From Platynereis dumerilii (taxonomy: Eukaryota; Annelida; Polychaeta; Phyllodocida; Nereididae), in NCBI GenBank assembly GCA_026936325.1, contig JAPTHN010000011.1, positions 997,001 to 1,061,000 on the forward strand: a stretch of DNA of 64,000 nucleotides, read 5' to 3'. Position 1 is the first letter of the stretch; every line of letters starts with the position of its first letter. Made by a program: the position numbers and the translations under genes. The notes beneath the pieces are model-generated. The model had not been told where the DNA came from. It worked only from the letters and a program-made list of their open reading frames with translations, and made no database searches. This document shows, in pieces, positions 50,090 to 61,828 of the stretch.

Positions 50090-52030
50090 TGGCTGCTCGT
50101 ATTAATTGCTGAGTTTGTCACTATCTGCCAGTATTTGTTGGTATCTGGTGTAGCTGCTGCCTGGCTGACAGCATTGTGTCTAGGAGCTATGAGCTGATGT
50201 GCGATCACCAAGGCAAAGGCAGCCAAAGGCAGGATAGAGGGAGGATGAAGTAAAGGATGAAGTAAAGGATGGAGGGTTGGTTAGGAGATCCCTTGATACA
50301 TGAGAAGATGCTGTTCACCACCTCCCAGGGCACCAGTGGCACCATCCTGCTGCCTCCTTCCTTAGACATGTCCCACTAATTTCAATTAACCCCTTTGGCT
50401 TATTGCTGGTTTACTTCCCTTGTTCTTCTACTGCAGCCGCTGTGACATCGTTTACAGGAAAAACAGTAAATCAAATGTTAGAGCAGATTTTAATACATTA
50501 AGCAAAGGGGCGGGAGTGCTCTAATCTGTTTAAATGTAGTATAATGCACTAGTTTTACCCATGATTTGGGGCAGGACTATAATGGGGAATAATGAACATC
50601 CCCCCCTCTACCTGCATTCGCATCTGTCCCCGTGTTGCATGCTGAGCCTTTGAAATTGCATATGAGTAATAATCCCTGCCGGGTATAAGATCAAAAAATC
50701 ATGGGTGACAAGCTCACTCCTGCCACACCTAAAAACGCATTTCCCAGCCCTCATACTCACCTCAACTATCCACCTATCTTTATAATTCTATCCTCTCATC
50801 CTGATAACAGCACAAAACAGTTCCACTGCTGTTTTATTTGCGTTTTCTACGACAACTGTATTCTGCCACCAGGGGTGCATGAATCTGCTCAGTAGTTCCG
50901 CTTATGACATCGCCAGGGACTGGCGCCACTGCTCCATTTTCCCGCCAAAAACATCCACACAGACCATATATAGCCAGCCACAGCTAAATAGTGCACAGTG
51001 GCTCACCCACTTCTACTCATCGGATCTGCATCATATTACCCTCATTTTAAAGGTCTTCTCAAGCCCTTCCCTTAAATTGTATCGTTTGGTATCCTGGTCT
51101 GCCACCTGCTTCACCATTACGCCCCTAAACCCACTGTCTCCAGTGCAGCATTCGATCCCATCTCAAGATTGCATGCACCTCTCACAGCAAACACAAAATT
51201 GTCAGAACTCACAAAAGTCTTATGCAAATATTCATATTATGCCACTTATACTCACTCACCTCAATCTGCTTACTTCAACGCCGCCTACCGTAATGAATAC
51301 AACAAAGTGCCACTTCACCATTGTTTTTACGGCATGTACTTTTGTTTTATAATGGTAACTGCATGCACGCAGCTGGGTTACAGTGTACATAACACTGCAC
51401 TGTCGTCCTGCCTTTTATCATGGGTAAATCTAGTTGTAATATAAGTAAAGAAGAGTGGTGGTAGAGGAATTGAAGTTGATTGTATTTGCTATCCTTTTGA
51501 CATAAAATGAAGCAGTAGGTGAGAGTGAAGTGTGTGGATGTTTTTGGCGGTAAGGCAGGCGGTGGCGCCAGTCCTAAACGTGAGCAATAGCAGAACTACG
51601 ATAGAGATTCATGCGCCCCTGGTGGGGAACAACAGCAGAGGCAGAAAACGTAAATAAGGGAGCTATTTCACTGTTATTTGCTGTTATCAGAAGGACAGGA
51701 TAGATCAATAAGGATAGGTGGACAGTTTAGGTGAGTGGCATTGCTCGGGAGGAGTTTTTAGCTGTTGCAGGTGTGAGCATGTCACCCATGATTTTTGCGT
51801 CTTATACCCGGCAGGGATATGTATAAAGAAAGATATATTGAAAATGATATTGGCGGCATACGGAATCACCTTTTGTGTGTCTCAAGTCTCATCCATCACT
51901 CCGTAGTTTACACCTATTTAAATAGTTGCCAAAGGCACGTTGTTACAAGAGCTCAGCAAGTCCTGATGACTTAAGATAGTGACAACTACAGGCAATTGCG
52001 GCAATCACTTTATTATACTCCTATGCTGGT
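50090..52030 (+). repeat. Local duplication C, copy C2
   Basis: This copy matches C1 in its first ~400 bp (50090-50480) and more weakly at its end (about 51940-52020). Between these it carries the foldback element (50672-51818) and adjacent sequence not alignable to C1 by eye. A short internal tandem duplication, GGATGAAGTAAA, lies near 50242-50270. Non-coding. Confidence 0.65.
50672..51818. mobile_element. Foldback-type element, 1.15 kb, ~290-bp inverted ends
   Basis: The left end starts ATCCCTGCCGGGTATAAGA and the right end is its complement, finishing at 51818. The inverted match continues inward through ATCATGGGTGACA, CCACCTATC, CTGATAACAGCA, CACCAGGGG-GCATGAATCT and GCCAAAAACATCCACACA, so the arms span about 50672-50965 and 51528-51818. 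The central ~560 bp is unpaired and shows no recognised protein. Long arms with a short non-coding centre fit a non-autonomous foldback element. The target duplication is unclear (possibly AT), so the superfamily is open. Confidence 0.82.
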
Positions 52031-52199
52031 ACCAGACAATGCAGTATACATTCCAATCACCAATTATGAATAAAGCAACAAAATATGTCACGGTGTGCCA
52101 TTGTAGACCTATCATACATACATGCATTGCTTCTACATAGACAGAAAGTATTATCTTTCAGTGGGCACAAATTCATCATGTGTTAGCAAATGCAAAATA

Positions 52200-55100
52200 A
52201 ATTGATAGCTTGTGTGTCTCAACCAATTTTCCGGCATTCGGTATGAGTGTAATATTATTGCAAGCAGTTTATAGGCCCTTTATAGCCTTGGATAATTAGT
52301 TGGCTTAAATTAAATTGTGAGAAGTGATATACAGTGTGTTTATTGCCAAACATTGCCATTTTGTTGCATGAATGTTTAATCGAATGACTCACCCAAGGGG
52401 AAGTTGCGCACAACTTTTTTGGCGAGTAGTCTTTCACACCAGAGAGGCAGGGGCCATCTCTTGCTGTTTGGAATCACACCCCAAAGCCCCTTGGCTCAGG
52501 TTGCAGAGGAGGCTGATGGGGCTGCTCTGAAGGTTTGGGATGTGGGATGCAGGAGGGATGGAGAAGGATGCAGGAAGTTGCATGTTTCATCAAGATAATC
52601 CAAAAGACCTATCACCACCTGCAGTGATGTGTTAAAACATCCTGCATCCCCATCAATGGCCATCGTCAAACTGTGCTCAAGGTGTCAATCCAACGGACCA
52701 TGCAGATTAGTAATATTGTTACATGACAAAGTGTTATTCACCAAAGTCAGCAAGGTAACCAAAAACTTGCAAAGGAGCCAAGTGCATCATCTCAAGGGAA
52801 CTAGGTCTTACATGTTGAATTGCCACCCAGCCCCTGCCTAATTGCAATCCAAATGGATAAAATCTCATGTGTTAAGTTTTTTTGGCCATGGCTGTTCAGC
52901 CATCATTTATTCATTTATAAATATATTTAATAGATATATTTAACAAGGGTGATCACTCAGCTGAAAAACACTGTTTTTCATCATAGTTATGACTCAAAAA
53001 TAGTCTGTTTGTTGCATCCTTTATGTGGCATTTGATCTACTCTGTGTAAAGTGCTTGTTGCATGTTGCTTTTCTGTTCAGCAAACTCAAACAAGCATTCG
53101 GATGGATCAGCAAATAATTCATAACATAATAGACGGTGTTTCTGCTGCCTAGCGACTGCTATCTGGCATCCCAAGTATGACAACTGTACCGTTGTATGAT
53201 GGACTGATCTAGGAGGTGGCAGGCCACCTGTTGTGGACCTGAAATGTTACTTCGATTAGGGATTGCACCTCAGGAGATGAATATATGGCTGCTGGTAATG
53301 GCTTCATTACATCCGGAATCATATGATATTAGGTATGACATAGTCATGACACCATCATGGGGTTTGTGCTCAAGGTAATCAGCTGCTATTATGAGTTGTC
53401 AGGGCGAGTGAAGGAGATATACATCGAATGGACATAGTTGGCCGCCACAGGGTGTTAGCCTTGTTTGTCATCAAAGGCTGGCTTGCTGGTCTGAATTGCG
53501 ACTGAATAGACCTGGCTGTCTGGAGCCATAGAGCTGGGGAAAGCGGACCGCCCTGCAAATTCCCCTCTAATGCCTGTTGTGAATGGGGCAAGGGTGCTAA
53601 TAAGGACAGGCAGCCAGGGCTATGTTTGGGGCTATAGCAGGATGAAAAGACCTGTATGGTCCTTGTTGGTCACTCTATCAAGTGTCTATCTGCTTAGGAG
53701 GCTCCACTTGATCAGCGGAGGCCTCGGTGTCATTGTAGAGGTGTAAAGCAGGTGCTTTGTGGGACCTGTGTTGGGTGATCTGATCATAAAAGCCACGGCT
53801 TACAAGCTACCTTTTCTGCTTCTTTGTGGTGGTGTTGTGGAGTGGTTCTGTGAAGTGCTGCAGGGAGACTCAATGCCCCCTGGTTTTATAGCTCATGCAG
53901 GTTTTTTAAAAGAGTGTTAAACAGATGGTGCTGTCCCAGGGAATCCAATGGTAAGCGTTGTCATTGTCACTTCATATTCAGGCCATTGTTGTGTTTCTGA
54001 TGCTTTTGTGGAAGGCTGAGTCTGTGATTAATTGAAAAATAGCCCTGTTAATCAAGAAATATTTCAGTGATTGTAGTTCGGCGGAAGAGCCCCTGGTGCC
54101 GTGTAGATAGTTCATTTTATGCACCCAGGAAAATTGAGAAACTTGGGACTTTTGAGGATGCTGTAATTTGGTTCCGTTATGTTATGGAGATGTGCCAAGA
54201 ATCAGGCCCAAGATAGCGGCAAATTAATCATGAGCGAGCTCCGTCGGCAATATCTGTTGATTTTAAATTGCCTCTAAAGTGTTGGTTTAGCTGTCTTGAG
54301 TGTTATTTCCATCATCGTCTGCAGCCAGCGAAGATAATCTGTTTGTGCTTTCCATTTTGGCCAGCGCCTGTAAACTTCCAGCCTATGTCTTATTTCGATA
54401 ATGTCTAGCGCATCGGCCAAATTGAAAAAATGTTAATAATTTTCAGCAAAGGAAGTATATTGATCAATATGTTGTAGATATATGTTATCCTTATGGACAG
54501 GTTTTTTTTTTGTTTTTTTTTTCGTGTCTGTCTGAAGCATTAAGGAATATATTGAAAATAAGGAGAGCATCAGGTCACATGGGATGTAGGGAAACTTCTA
54601 AGGTAATGACTGCTTCAATATTGGTGTAGTGTGTACTTGTATCAGTTTACCATCTTATAAAAACAAATATGGCAACTTGCTCAACGATGTAGAAGTGAGC
54701 GTCCCAACAGTAATCAGTCTGAAACTCTTTTACAAATGAAGCTAGGCGGATATTGTGGAACTTTCCATTTCATTAGGTTCTATAGCAAGGAAATGGCAGT
54801 CATCGGCCATCCTGCCTTTTTTTAGGACCTGGCGTGTAAGTTTCCCGAAATATTGCAGCCTAGGCTCCTCCTGGCTTGGGGCCAAATGATGTGGGAAAAA
54901 GCTCTTCTAAGACTTTGCGAATTGGTCAACAAATGCAAAGCTGCCTGAACGCTAATCATCACTGTGGGAATAGGTGCAGTTGCATGGGCCCAAATGGCTT
55001 CAGGAAGCTAATGCTGCCCTTTTGCGCATTGCGACTGCTTTGGTGCTTTGCCCGCCATGCCACATTAACTTTTTCTGCCTGTTATCATGGCTCTGCTGTG

Positions 55101-55540
55101 GTGTGCCCTATGGCTCATTAGTTAGACCGAACCGATTTTTCAGTCACATGCAGCCAAACCTAAGTGTAATCAATTGGGCTTTCCCTTTAAATGAAAGCGC
55201 ATGTTCCTGTCATAGTTTTTGTTCTACAGGAAGATAAACATTTGCTTGATGTACCCTAGCTTCTTTCGATGTATGCCATCATGAATTGGAAGTTGCTTTC
55301 TGGGGATAAAATGTTCCATTTTATCCTTGACTGAACTACTATTGATTTAATAATTCCAACTTCCATCCCCAGCCTCTTTATCTGTACAAGTTCTATACAT
55401 ACGCATATTTTCTGGCTCTGCTCTTGTTGAAAGCTTTCTTCCAGCATCTGACATTCAAAATTATATTTCTACATCTGTATGATAAGCCCATATGTTGTTT
55501 GGAGACACATAAGGATTATTGTAATATAAGAGAAGCGGTG
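52200..55540 (-). repeat. B unit tail, inverted arm (belongs to B3)
   Basis: The reverse complement matches B1 from about 23110-23176 across the uninterrupted target site of the 5.5 kb element, then 28643-31548. It is the expected continuation of B3 after 41070, but flipped and displaced. It preserves the ancestral empty site near 55470-55495. Extra runs of T near 54505-54530 differ from B1. No coding exon recognised. Confidence 0.82.
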
Positions 55541-56369
55541 TCGGCGCATTTGGATATGACATAGAGAGTTGGCACGAATTGCCTTTGTGTCAGTTATTTT
55601 CAGTTATCTTACTGAGAATTCCACTAATAATTGTGGTTCATACACCCTTCAGAATAAATAAAAAATATGTGAACAATGAACGACATTGTACGTCACTTTG
55701 AATAGAGGAATATACTGGATACCAATCATTTGTGAATTGTGAGTTTTATGCTATAAGTATTACATAATTATGACTGTGTATCAAATTGTTCTATATAAAC
55801 AGAGAGCAACCATCAATTCAAGCCTCATACAACTTGGATATATTACAGAGACTGCAGATCCATGGGAAACTCTGGGAAATAGAAAATTTGTAAGCCCCTA
55901 GCAGTTAAGCAGTATTTTCTCTGGGAAGACTTTTTCCACTGTCTTTTGAAGCAGCTTGAAATTGGAGTGGAAATGTTGACAAGTGAAATTCCACTTATTT
56001 TTTCAACAGACTGGGAAATTTAAAGAATCTTGGGGCGTTCTTTTTGTGAAATTTTAAAAACAATTTAAAAGATCCTCATGCCTTTCTGTTGTTCTATTCT
56101 TCCATAGTTTTCTTTCTTTCTTTCTGTGATATTTCCTTCGGAAAGCATTCCTATGCAATGTTTAATAGAGGAAACAGAGCTAATGGGCAGCCAAAAATAC
56201 TTATGAAGTCTCAAACAGCAGTCAGTGCAAGAGGTAGCCAGCAATTGCACCCCCCCCCCCAAAAGTAAGGCAAGAGTTTACTAACCAAGCACCAACATTG
56301 ATCAGTCAACTCAGGCTGCAGTCTTCTACTGAAAAAACATGATTATTATTAATGAAATACATCAATTCA
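55541..56369. other. Single-copy stretch left of B2, no recognised feature
   Basis: No second copy seen and no gene called. It contains a TTTC microsatellite-like run near 56108-56125 and a poly-C run near 56251-56260. Confidence 0.4.
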
Positions 56370-56695
56370 TTTCCATTTATGGACATTTTATTGAGCTTCT
56401 TGGATGATTACAGATTGCAATGAAGTGTCACTTGGGGACAATATAAAATTGCGTAAAGTATATGCCTGAAACGATTTCGTCCTTTATATCATATCTGCAC
56501 CCAGTCACACTAATGCCACAATGTACTAGACATATTAATCTGCAACAGTTCCAAAAAGTGAGGGAAATGAGCAGGATATTGAAGAGCTTAAAATGTGAGG
56601 GTTGACCATGTAGTATGTGATTTAGGGGCAAGAGGGCTCTTTTATCCCATGTGCTGGATGAAAGGACCAAAATATGGCCTCATGAAAATGCACAC
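56370..56695 (+). repeat. Block upstream of B2, inverted partner of 49656-49985
   Basis: On its minus strand it reads like 49656-49985 from CATTTTGGTCCTTTCATCC to AGAAGCTCAATAAAATG. It abuts the sharp start of B2 at 56697. The equivalent position upstream of B1 (14600-14936) is unrelated, so this is not part of the unit as present in B1. Confidence 0.78.
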
Positions 56696-57224
56696 TGGTT
56701 TTCTTTTATCTCTGAAACCTGTTTCAGTAGAATCAATATGTATGTATGTCAGAAAAGGGCACTGAAAAGAAGCTCTGCCAAATTCTGGGGGTGTAATGAC
56801 ACCAATGACTGTCAGTCTTGAAAGGCATATACAGAGAAGTGGGACAATTACAGGGACAATGAGAGACTGCAAATTGCCCTATAGGCACTTTGATTCTTTG
56901 CTTATATCGGCAGTCGATTGTGCTTTAAGAACTAGCCCAAAACAAAGGCGAATTGCAGAATGCTGATTCAATTAAGGTTAGCAAGTTCGGAGAGGCAACT
57001 TTTAAAGACCATGATCAGACGCTCATCAGCCAATGTCTTAATTGGACTAAACTCACAACAGAGCAAGCTGCTAATCTGGCTGGGCTTGTTCAGCTGGCAG
57101 AGTGAAGCAATTTCAATAGAACACAGGGAGAGGTACAGATTGACTGACTAAACAAGGAAGGAAAGTTAATTTGAAAACGATAGAAACTGCAATGGGAAAG
57201 AGGAGATCAGGGAGAGAGAGAGAG

Positions 57225-58178
57225 AGAGAGATGTTTTTTATTTTTGACCAATCAAGTTTTACAGACAGATATTTAATTTTACATTGTATAATATTGTGGT
57301 CAAGGAGGCAGCAACTAAGTCACTTACGTAACGCTGTCGGTACTGCCCCCTTTTGGTAATTCATTATATCTAATATCATCATGCTAGCATGTTTGAAACT
57401 GGTCACTTCATCATCTCTGGATATTTCTTACATGTTTATTTAAGGATAGTAGATAGAGTAGGAGTTTGAATAAAAAATAAAAATAAAAAAAGTAAATAAA
57501 TAAATGAATAAGATGTAGAAATTTGGAAGTATGAATGAATGAACGATGGGTAGATGGAGTGATATGAAAATTTGAAAATTTGAATGAATGGAATATCTTT
57601 CAATCTCAATAAGAGATGGTACAAGTAAACGACAATAAATGAAAATAATATTAAAACATAGATGCAATATCAACAGAATGCCTAATTGTTACAAACATAA
57701 CAATTAGTAATAAAGCAATTATTTTCATACAAGCTGATAAGATGCCTTTTGACGTAGAAGGAAAAACCAAATTCACTATGAGTATTAACTTTTTCGGTGA
57801 TGTTGATTTCATTCCGATTAAGGAGAAGGGGGAGCTGATACCTAACATTGAATTCAGCGTATTTGTGGAAGACTCTTGGAATTATATATCTGGAATTACG
57901 AGTAAGATGAGAATGAGTCGGTTGATTTAGATATGCATTATTAAGGAAGTAGTATGGTAAGGCATTTTTTGAATATCGATAAAAGAATTTGTAGAGCTTT
58001 CTTGTGACAACATCACTGATTTTTAGAATATTTAGCTTTTTGAATAAGGGATCTGTATGTGCATTGTATTTACTATTAGTGATAATTCGGACTGCTTTTT
58101 TTTGCAATTTAAAAAGCTTACTTTGCTTAAATCCCCAACATAATACTCCGTATAAGAAGGAAAATGCCTCTTGGTTTG
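57225..58178 (-). mobile_element. 5'-truncated LINE with reverse transcriptase C-terminal frame, minus strand
   Basis: A 166-codon minus-strand frame (57682-58182) reads as the C-terminal part of a non-LTR polyprotein. It has YGVLCWGFKQSKLFKLQKKA, then VRIITNSKYNAHTDPLFKKL and LPYYF, which in my knowledge follows the RT domain in CR1/jockey-superclade LINEs. A T-rich 3' untranslated part runs down to a (GA)n tract at about 57208-57230. At the other edge, B1/B2 homology restarts at CATTCACA (58181/15829), giving the truncation point. The open frame suggests this copy is younger than the LINE at 31549-32470, but it lacks RT catalytic motifs and is inactive. Confidence 0.85.
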
Positions 58179-58748
58179 CCATTCACAGTTGAAGGGAAGA
58201 ATGGCATTGAATGTGTCAGCAAACTCAGCATGGAGGGTCAGTGGCATTGAATGGGCTGGTCATGGGTGTTGACAGGTCTGTTCTGACTGTCTGGCTGCTC
58301 AGCTCTTCCCAGAAGCCACTGTGTGGTCAAAGAGGCTGCTTGGTTGAGCAGGAAGGGTTGTATCTTCACAGAATCTTGGCTCTTCAGTCCTAGTCATTCT
58401 GCAAGTCAACCCTTCATGGAATTAGGTCCCCTTGCCCTCCATCCCAAACCCACTTAATCCCAGAGGTCCGTCAACCTGTCTATCACCACTACTCCAGTCT
58501 GATATATTTTCCAATGAACATTTTATTTATAGCTAGCCTAGAGGCTAGTAGATCGTACTCACTGGCCTCAGCCACTTGACTCTTCCACACAAATGCTCCT
58601 ATGTCCATGGACCATGGCTGATCTGGCACTCTGTCCATAACATACAATATGTAGCCATGGTCAAGGCTATGAGGTGAGATTTATGAAAAATACTATGATC
58701 ATTCATTCAGTAAACCCATGCAGACTTGCAAACTTTTGAGTCACATGT

Positions 58749-58789
58749 TAATAGATAGATAGATGGATAGATAAATAGATAGATAGATT
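58749..58789 (+). repeat. Short (GATA)n microsatellite
   Basis: Around ten GATA-type units with interruptions (GGATA, AATA). It is the paralog of the long array at 16369-16468. Confidence 0.9.
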
Positions 58790-59452
58790 TAAAAACAATT
58801 CACAATTCAATCTGCATTGCTCCATATCATTAGAACATCATTGGCATATGCTATGACATCAAAGTCGTTGCATTTCTATAATGGCTATAGGATGTATAGT
58901 TATTCAGAGTGATGAATGCTGGGTCAGTGCATCTTGTTCAGTAACTCACACGAGCTTCATATGACTCACAGACAAAGATTAAAGAGGGAAGATGTAGTGA
59001 TATCTGAAGACCGACAAATAATCCTGGATGTCAAAGCAAGTCTATCAAGGCAGAAAGGGACACAAAGGAACACAGTGCTCCTAGAATCTTTCTTGCAGAG
59101 TGACCCAGATATTAGCCCCAAAGTAATGATCCACCGACTGGTTCTCTGGTTTGCTTTCAACACGTAGATTGCTGCATCTGAAATCTACAAGATTGCTGCA
59201 TCTGAAATCTATAAATAACAATTTAGTGATTTACAATGAAGTGCGATCACCAATTTCAGGTGAAGTTTTGACACAGAAATTTTATATTCAAAACACTGCA
59301 AAGAATTTTAATAACATCTGGAAAAACATTTTTCACTGACACGAGATGTATGTTTTTTAGCATAGGTACTAAAGTTATCCATCAAATCACAGAAACCTTC
59401 GATTACCTGTTCAGAATTCAAAAGTGAAACATCCATTCCAATGGCTGAATTC

Positions 59453-60005
59453 ATCAGATAAAAGAAGCAGTGTATGTAATGGAACTCAGCTGCGTATTTT
59501 TATATCCTGATCCAAGAGGAGCCCTGAGGATACAGCTTCTGGTAAGCAAAAGAATCACAAAGGCCTGGTGCTTGCTTGACTTGAGCCGAGAAAGCCCAGC
59601 CTCCCCGGCCAATCTTTGTCACTCACGGTTCTCTGGCGCTTGGGCATCAGTTCAAAGCACCTATAGCACACGGCCTGTTTGTCCTCGCAACCTTGGTAAC
59701 CCTATTCTCTCAGCACAAGCAGATCCATTGAGATTTGCCTTTCACCTGATTTGATGCATCTCGCAATAACGCAGCCAAGCAGTCGTAGAAGGAGGAGGCA
59801 GAGAGGAAGAGAGATGGCTGCATGGGGGAAATCTTATAAATAACATACGTCAGCAGGCTTACATGCAGAGCAGAGCGTGCCGAGTGTGCATTCTGCGGAT
59901 TGAGCAAAAAGGCCTCTTTCCTCCACATCTATCGGTGAGTCTTATACTCTCAGCGCAGCAATCTGCGGAGTCTCCATATCTCGCTGGTTATCTCTTCCTC
60001 AGTAT
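59453..60005 (+). promoter_or_regulatory. Strongly conserved promoter-like block (B2 copy)
   Basis: This is the partner of 17497-18060, with the same order of motifs: CATCAGATAAAAGAAG (59453), the 69-bp identical run (59523-59591), CCCCGGCCAATCTTTGTCAC (about 59603), TATAAATAA (59835-59843), a donor-like GGTGAGT (59934-59940) and an acceptor-like TTCCTCAG near 60002. In this copy an ATG at 59863 opens a 24-codon frame up to the donor, but B1 has a stop directly after the ATG, so protein coding is unlikely to be the conserved function. Transcription is inferred only. Confidence 0.35.
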
Positions 60006-60076
60006 GTGGACTGTGTGGCTTCTGATAATTCCGTTCAACACACCATGCTGTTGATAATACTCAAGAAAGCAGTTAA

Positions 60077-60911
60077 GGTGGCTCGCTACTCGTGTGATGA
60101 CGTCATCTGAGCACATCTATGCGCAGCCAGGCATCCCCTATCCATCGTAACGTCACCACAGCAGCAGAGCACAGCAGACACTCTTTCAGATTTTTTTTTT
60201 TATTCTGAGTCGGCTGCTTCGTTTGCGATTTGCGTCACTTCTACTGGGGTTAGAGACTTCTAGTTTAGAGCATTAGATGCGCTGTGACAAGGACTACATA
60301 CAGCCGGAGCTTCATCTTGATACTCGTAATAGAAAAATTTTACAGGCAATTTTCGGCAAGCAGGTCTAATTTCTCAAAAATGACTTTGAGACATAAATAA
60401 ATTTTTATATCAAAATCTACCATGGTGGGAAACGTTCTCTTATGCATTTTATTGTTCCTCACAATATTTGGAAATAAATGACAAAGAAATGAGAAATCCT
60501 ATCTCGCAAATTTTTTTTAGCGCAATGGTTTATAAAAAAAGTTAAAATGGTCAAAATCAATATTTTGATTCCGAACCCCTTGGAAAGCCCTTTAAAATAA
60601 TTATATCGCTTTGAAATTCTAATCATCTTTTCCTTTTAAGTGTCTTCTTTAATTCCATGCCTCATTGAATAATATGGGATGCATGACCACTGAATGACAG
60701 GGTAAAATTCACAGTAAAAAAGTTCAGAAAAAAATTGAGTTTTTAAGGTTTGCCTGAACTGACTTTCTTGTACATAACCTCAAATATTTTGAAAAAAAGG
60801 CTGGTTGCGACCACTTTTTTTTACATATCCTTGCTATAAACTATATTTTGGATCATTCTAAACTATTTTTAAGAAATCCTATCTTGGAAAGTTCATGAGT
60901 ATCGAGCCACC
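60077..60911. mobile_element. MITE with TTAA target duplication
   Basis: The inverted ends GGTGGCTCGCTACTCGTG and CATGAGTATCGAGCCACC agree at 16 of 18 positions. TTAA lies on both sides (60073-60076, 60912-60915). B1 at 18126-18140 has the same flanks (AAAGC, GCAATATGGGC) without the insert. An internal direct repeat, AGAAATCCTATCT, occurs at about 60489 and 60872. TTAA duplications are characteristic of piggyBac and Kolobok superfamilies. No coding frame, so it is non-autonomous. Confidence 0.83.
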
Positions 60912-61018
60912 TTAAGCAATATGGGCAAATGAGGAAGGAGGAAAACAGGAGCCTTGTAAGCCACTGTGGAGGAAGGAGGACCTCTTCATGACATTGCAGG
61001 ATGAGTTAGCGGGTAGTA

Positions 61019-61828
61019 GGGGAGAGTGGGGCACAGTGAGACACTTTTTTTATTTTCAAGAGTCACGAAATGTTGGCAGTAACGACGTTAAGTGTCTCAT
61101 TGTGCCATAACTGCTGACCCTCTGGACCTGCAGAATTTGTCTATCAATTGTTGTTACAGAAGCTACTGTACTAATATAAAAGTGGCTGGCTAGGTGATTT
61201 TTTGGGGTCCTTTTTTGAGCATGTTTCCAAACTTCATCTTACAGGACACATGCACGACTTATTTAACCTGCCACACCTGTTAAATACTAATCAAAATTCT
61301 TTCTGATGCTTCCCTTTGGATATGACTCAAATCAGCCGTTTATAGCAGGCATTTTGTTTTTAATAGTGAATTGTTGGCTATGCATTACATTCAGGTCGTT
61401 GCGAGTGTATTTTGTGATGTCTCACTGTACCGTGCATCAAACTGTCTCACTGTGCCCCTCGCAGCTCTCATTATAAAATTTTTTAATCATGTGGACTGGA
61501 AGTCTGTATTGTGGTTCATCATCTCACTAAACCACGACAAATCATCAAGGTTTGAATCCCTGGCAATTGATTTATGCCATTTTTCTTGGGAATGATAACA
61601 AGAGGTTATTCCGCAGAATTATTTACTTTTACTGGCTAAAAACCAAAATATTGAAATTCCACTCACAATATGCTGAGTAATCATTCAGGATATAGGTAGC
61701 CTAGGACAGTCTCTCAATTACTAACTATTTGTACTACACAAAAGAGGATTGATCTGTAAACAGCACCAGCTAGACGCTACGGGCTTTGTCACACTGTGCC
61801 TGCCGTCTCACTGTGCCCTGCTCTCCCC
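61019..61828. mobile_element. MITE with TA target duplication (Tc1/mariner-like) and repeated terminal motif
   Basis: The inverted ends are GGGGAGAGTGGGGCACAGTG and, on the other strand, GGGGAGAGCAGGGCACAGTG. TA flanks both sides (61017-61018, 61829-61830), and B1 reads GGTAGTACAACATCC through the empty site at 18241-18242. Inside, GTCTCACTGTGCC-type motifs recur at about 61091, 61419, 61441, 61785 and 61804. A TA duplication fits Tc1/mariner derivatives. The 74-codon open frame at 61371-61595 shows no transposase motif. Confidence 0.83.

Noticed and set aside
57682-58182. 166-codon frame as a host gene
   Set aside because: The residues match the C-terminal part of non-LTR retrotransposon polyproteins, and the insertion is absent from B1.
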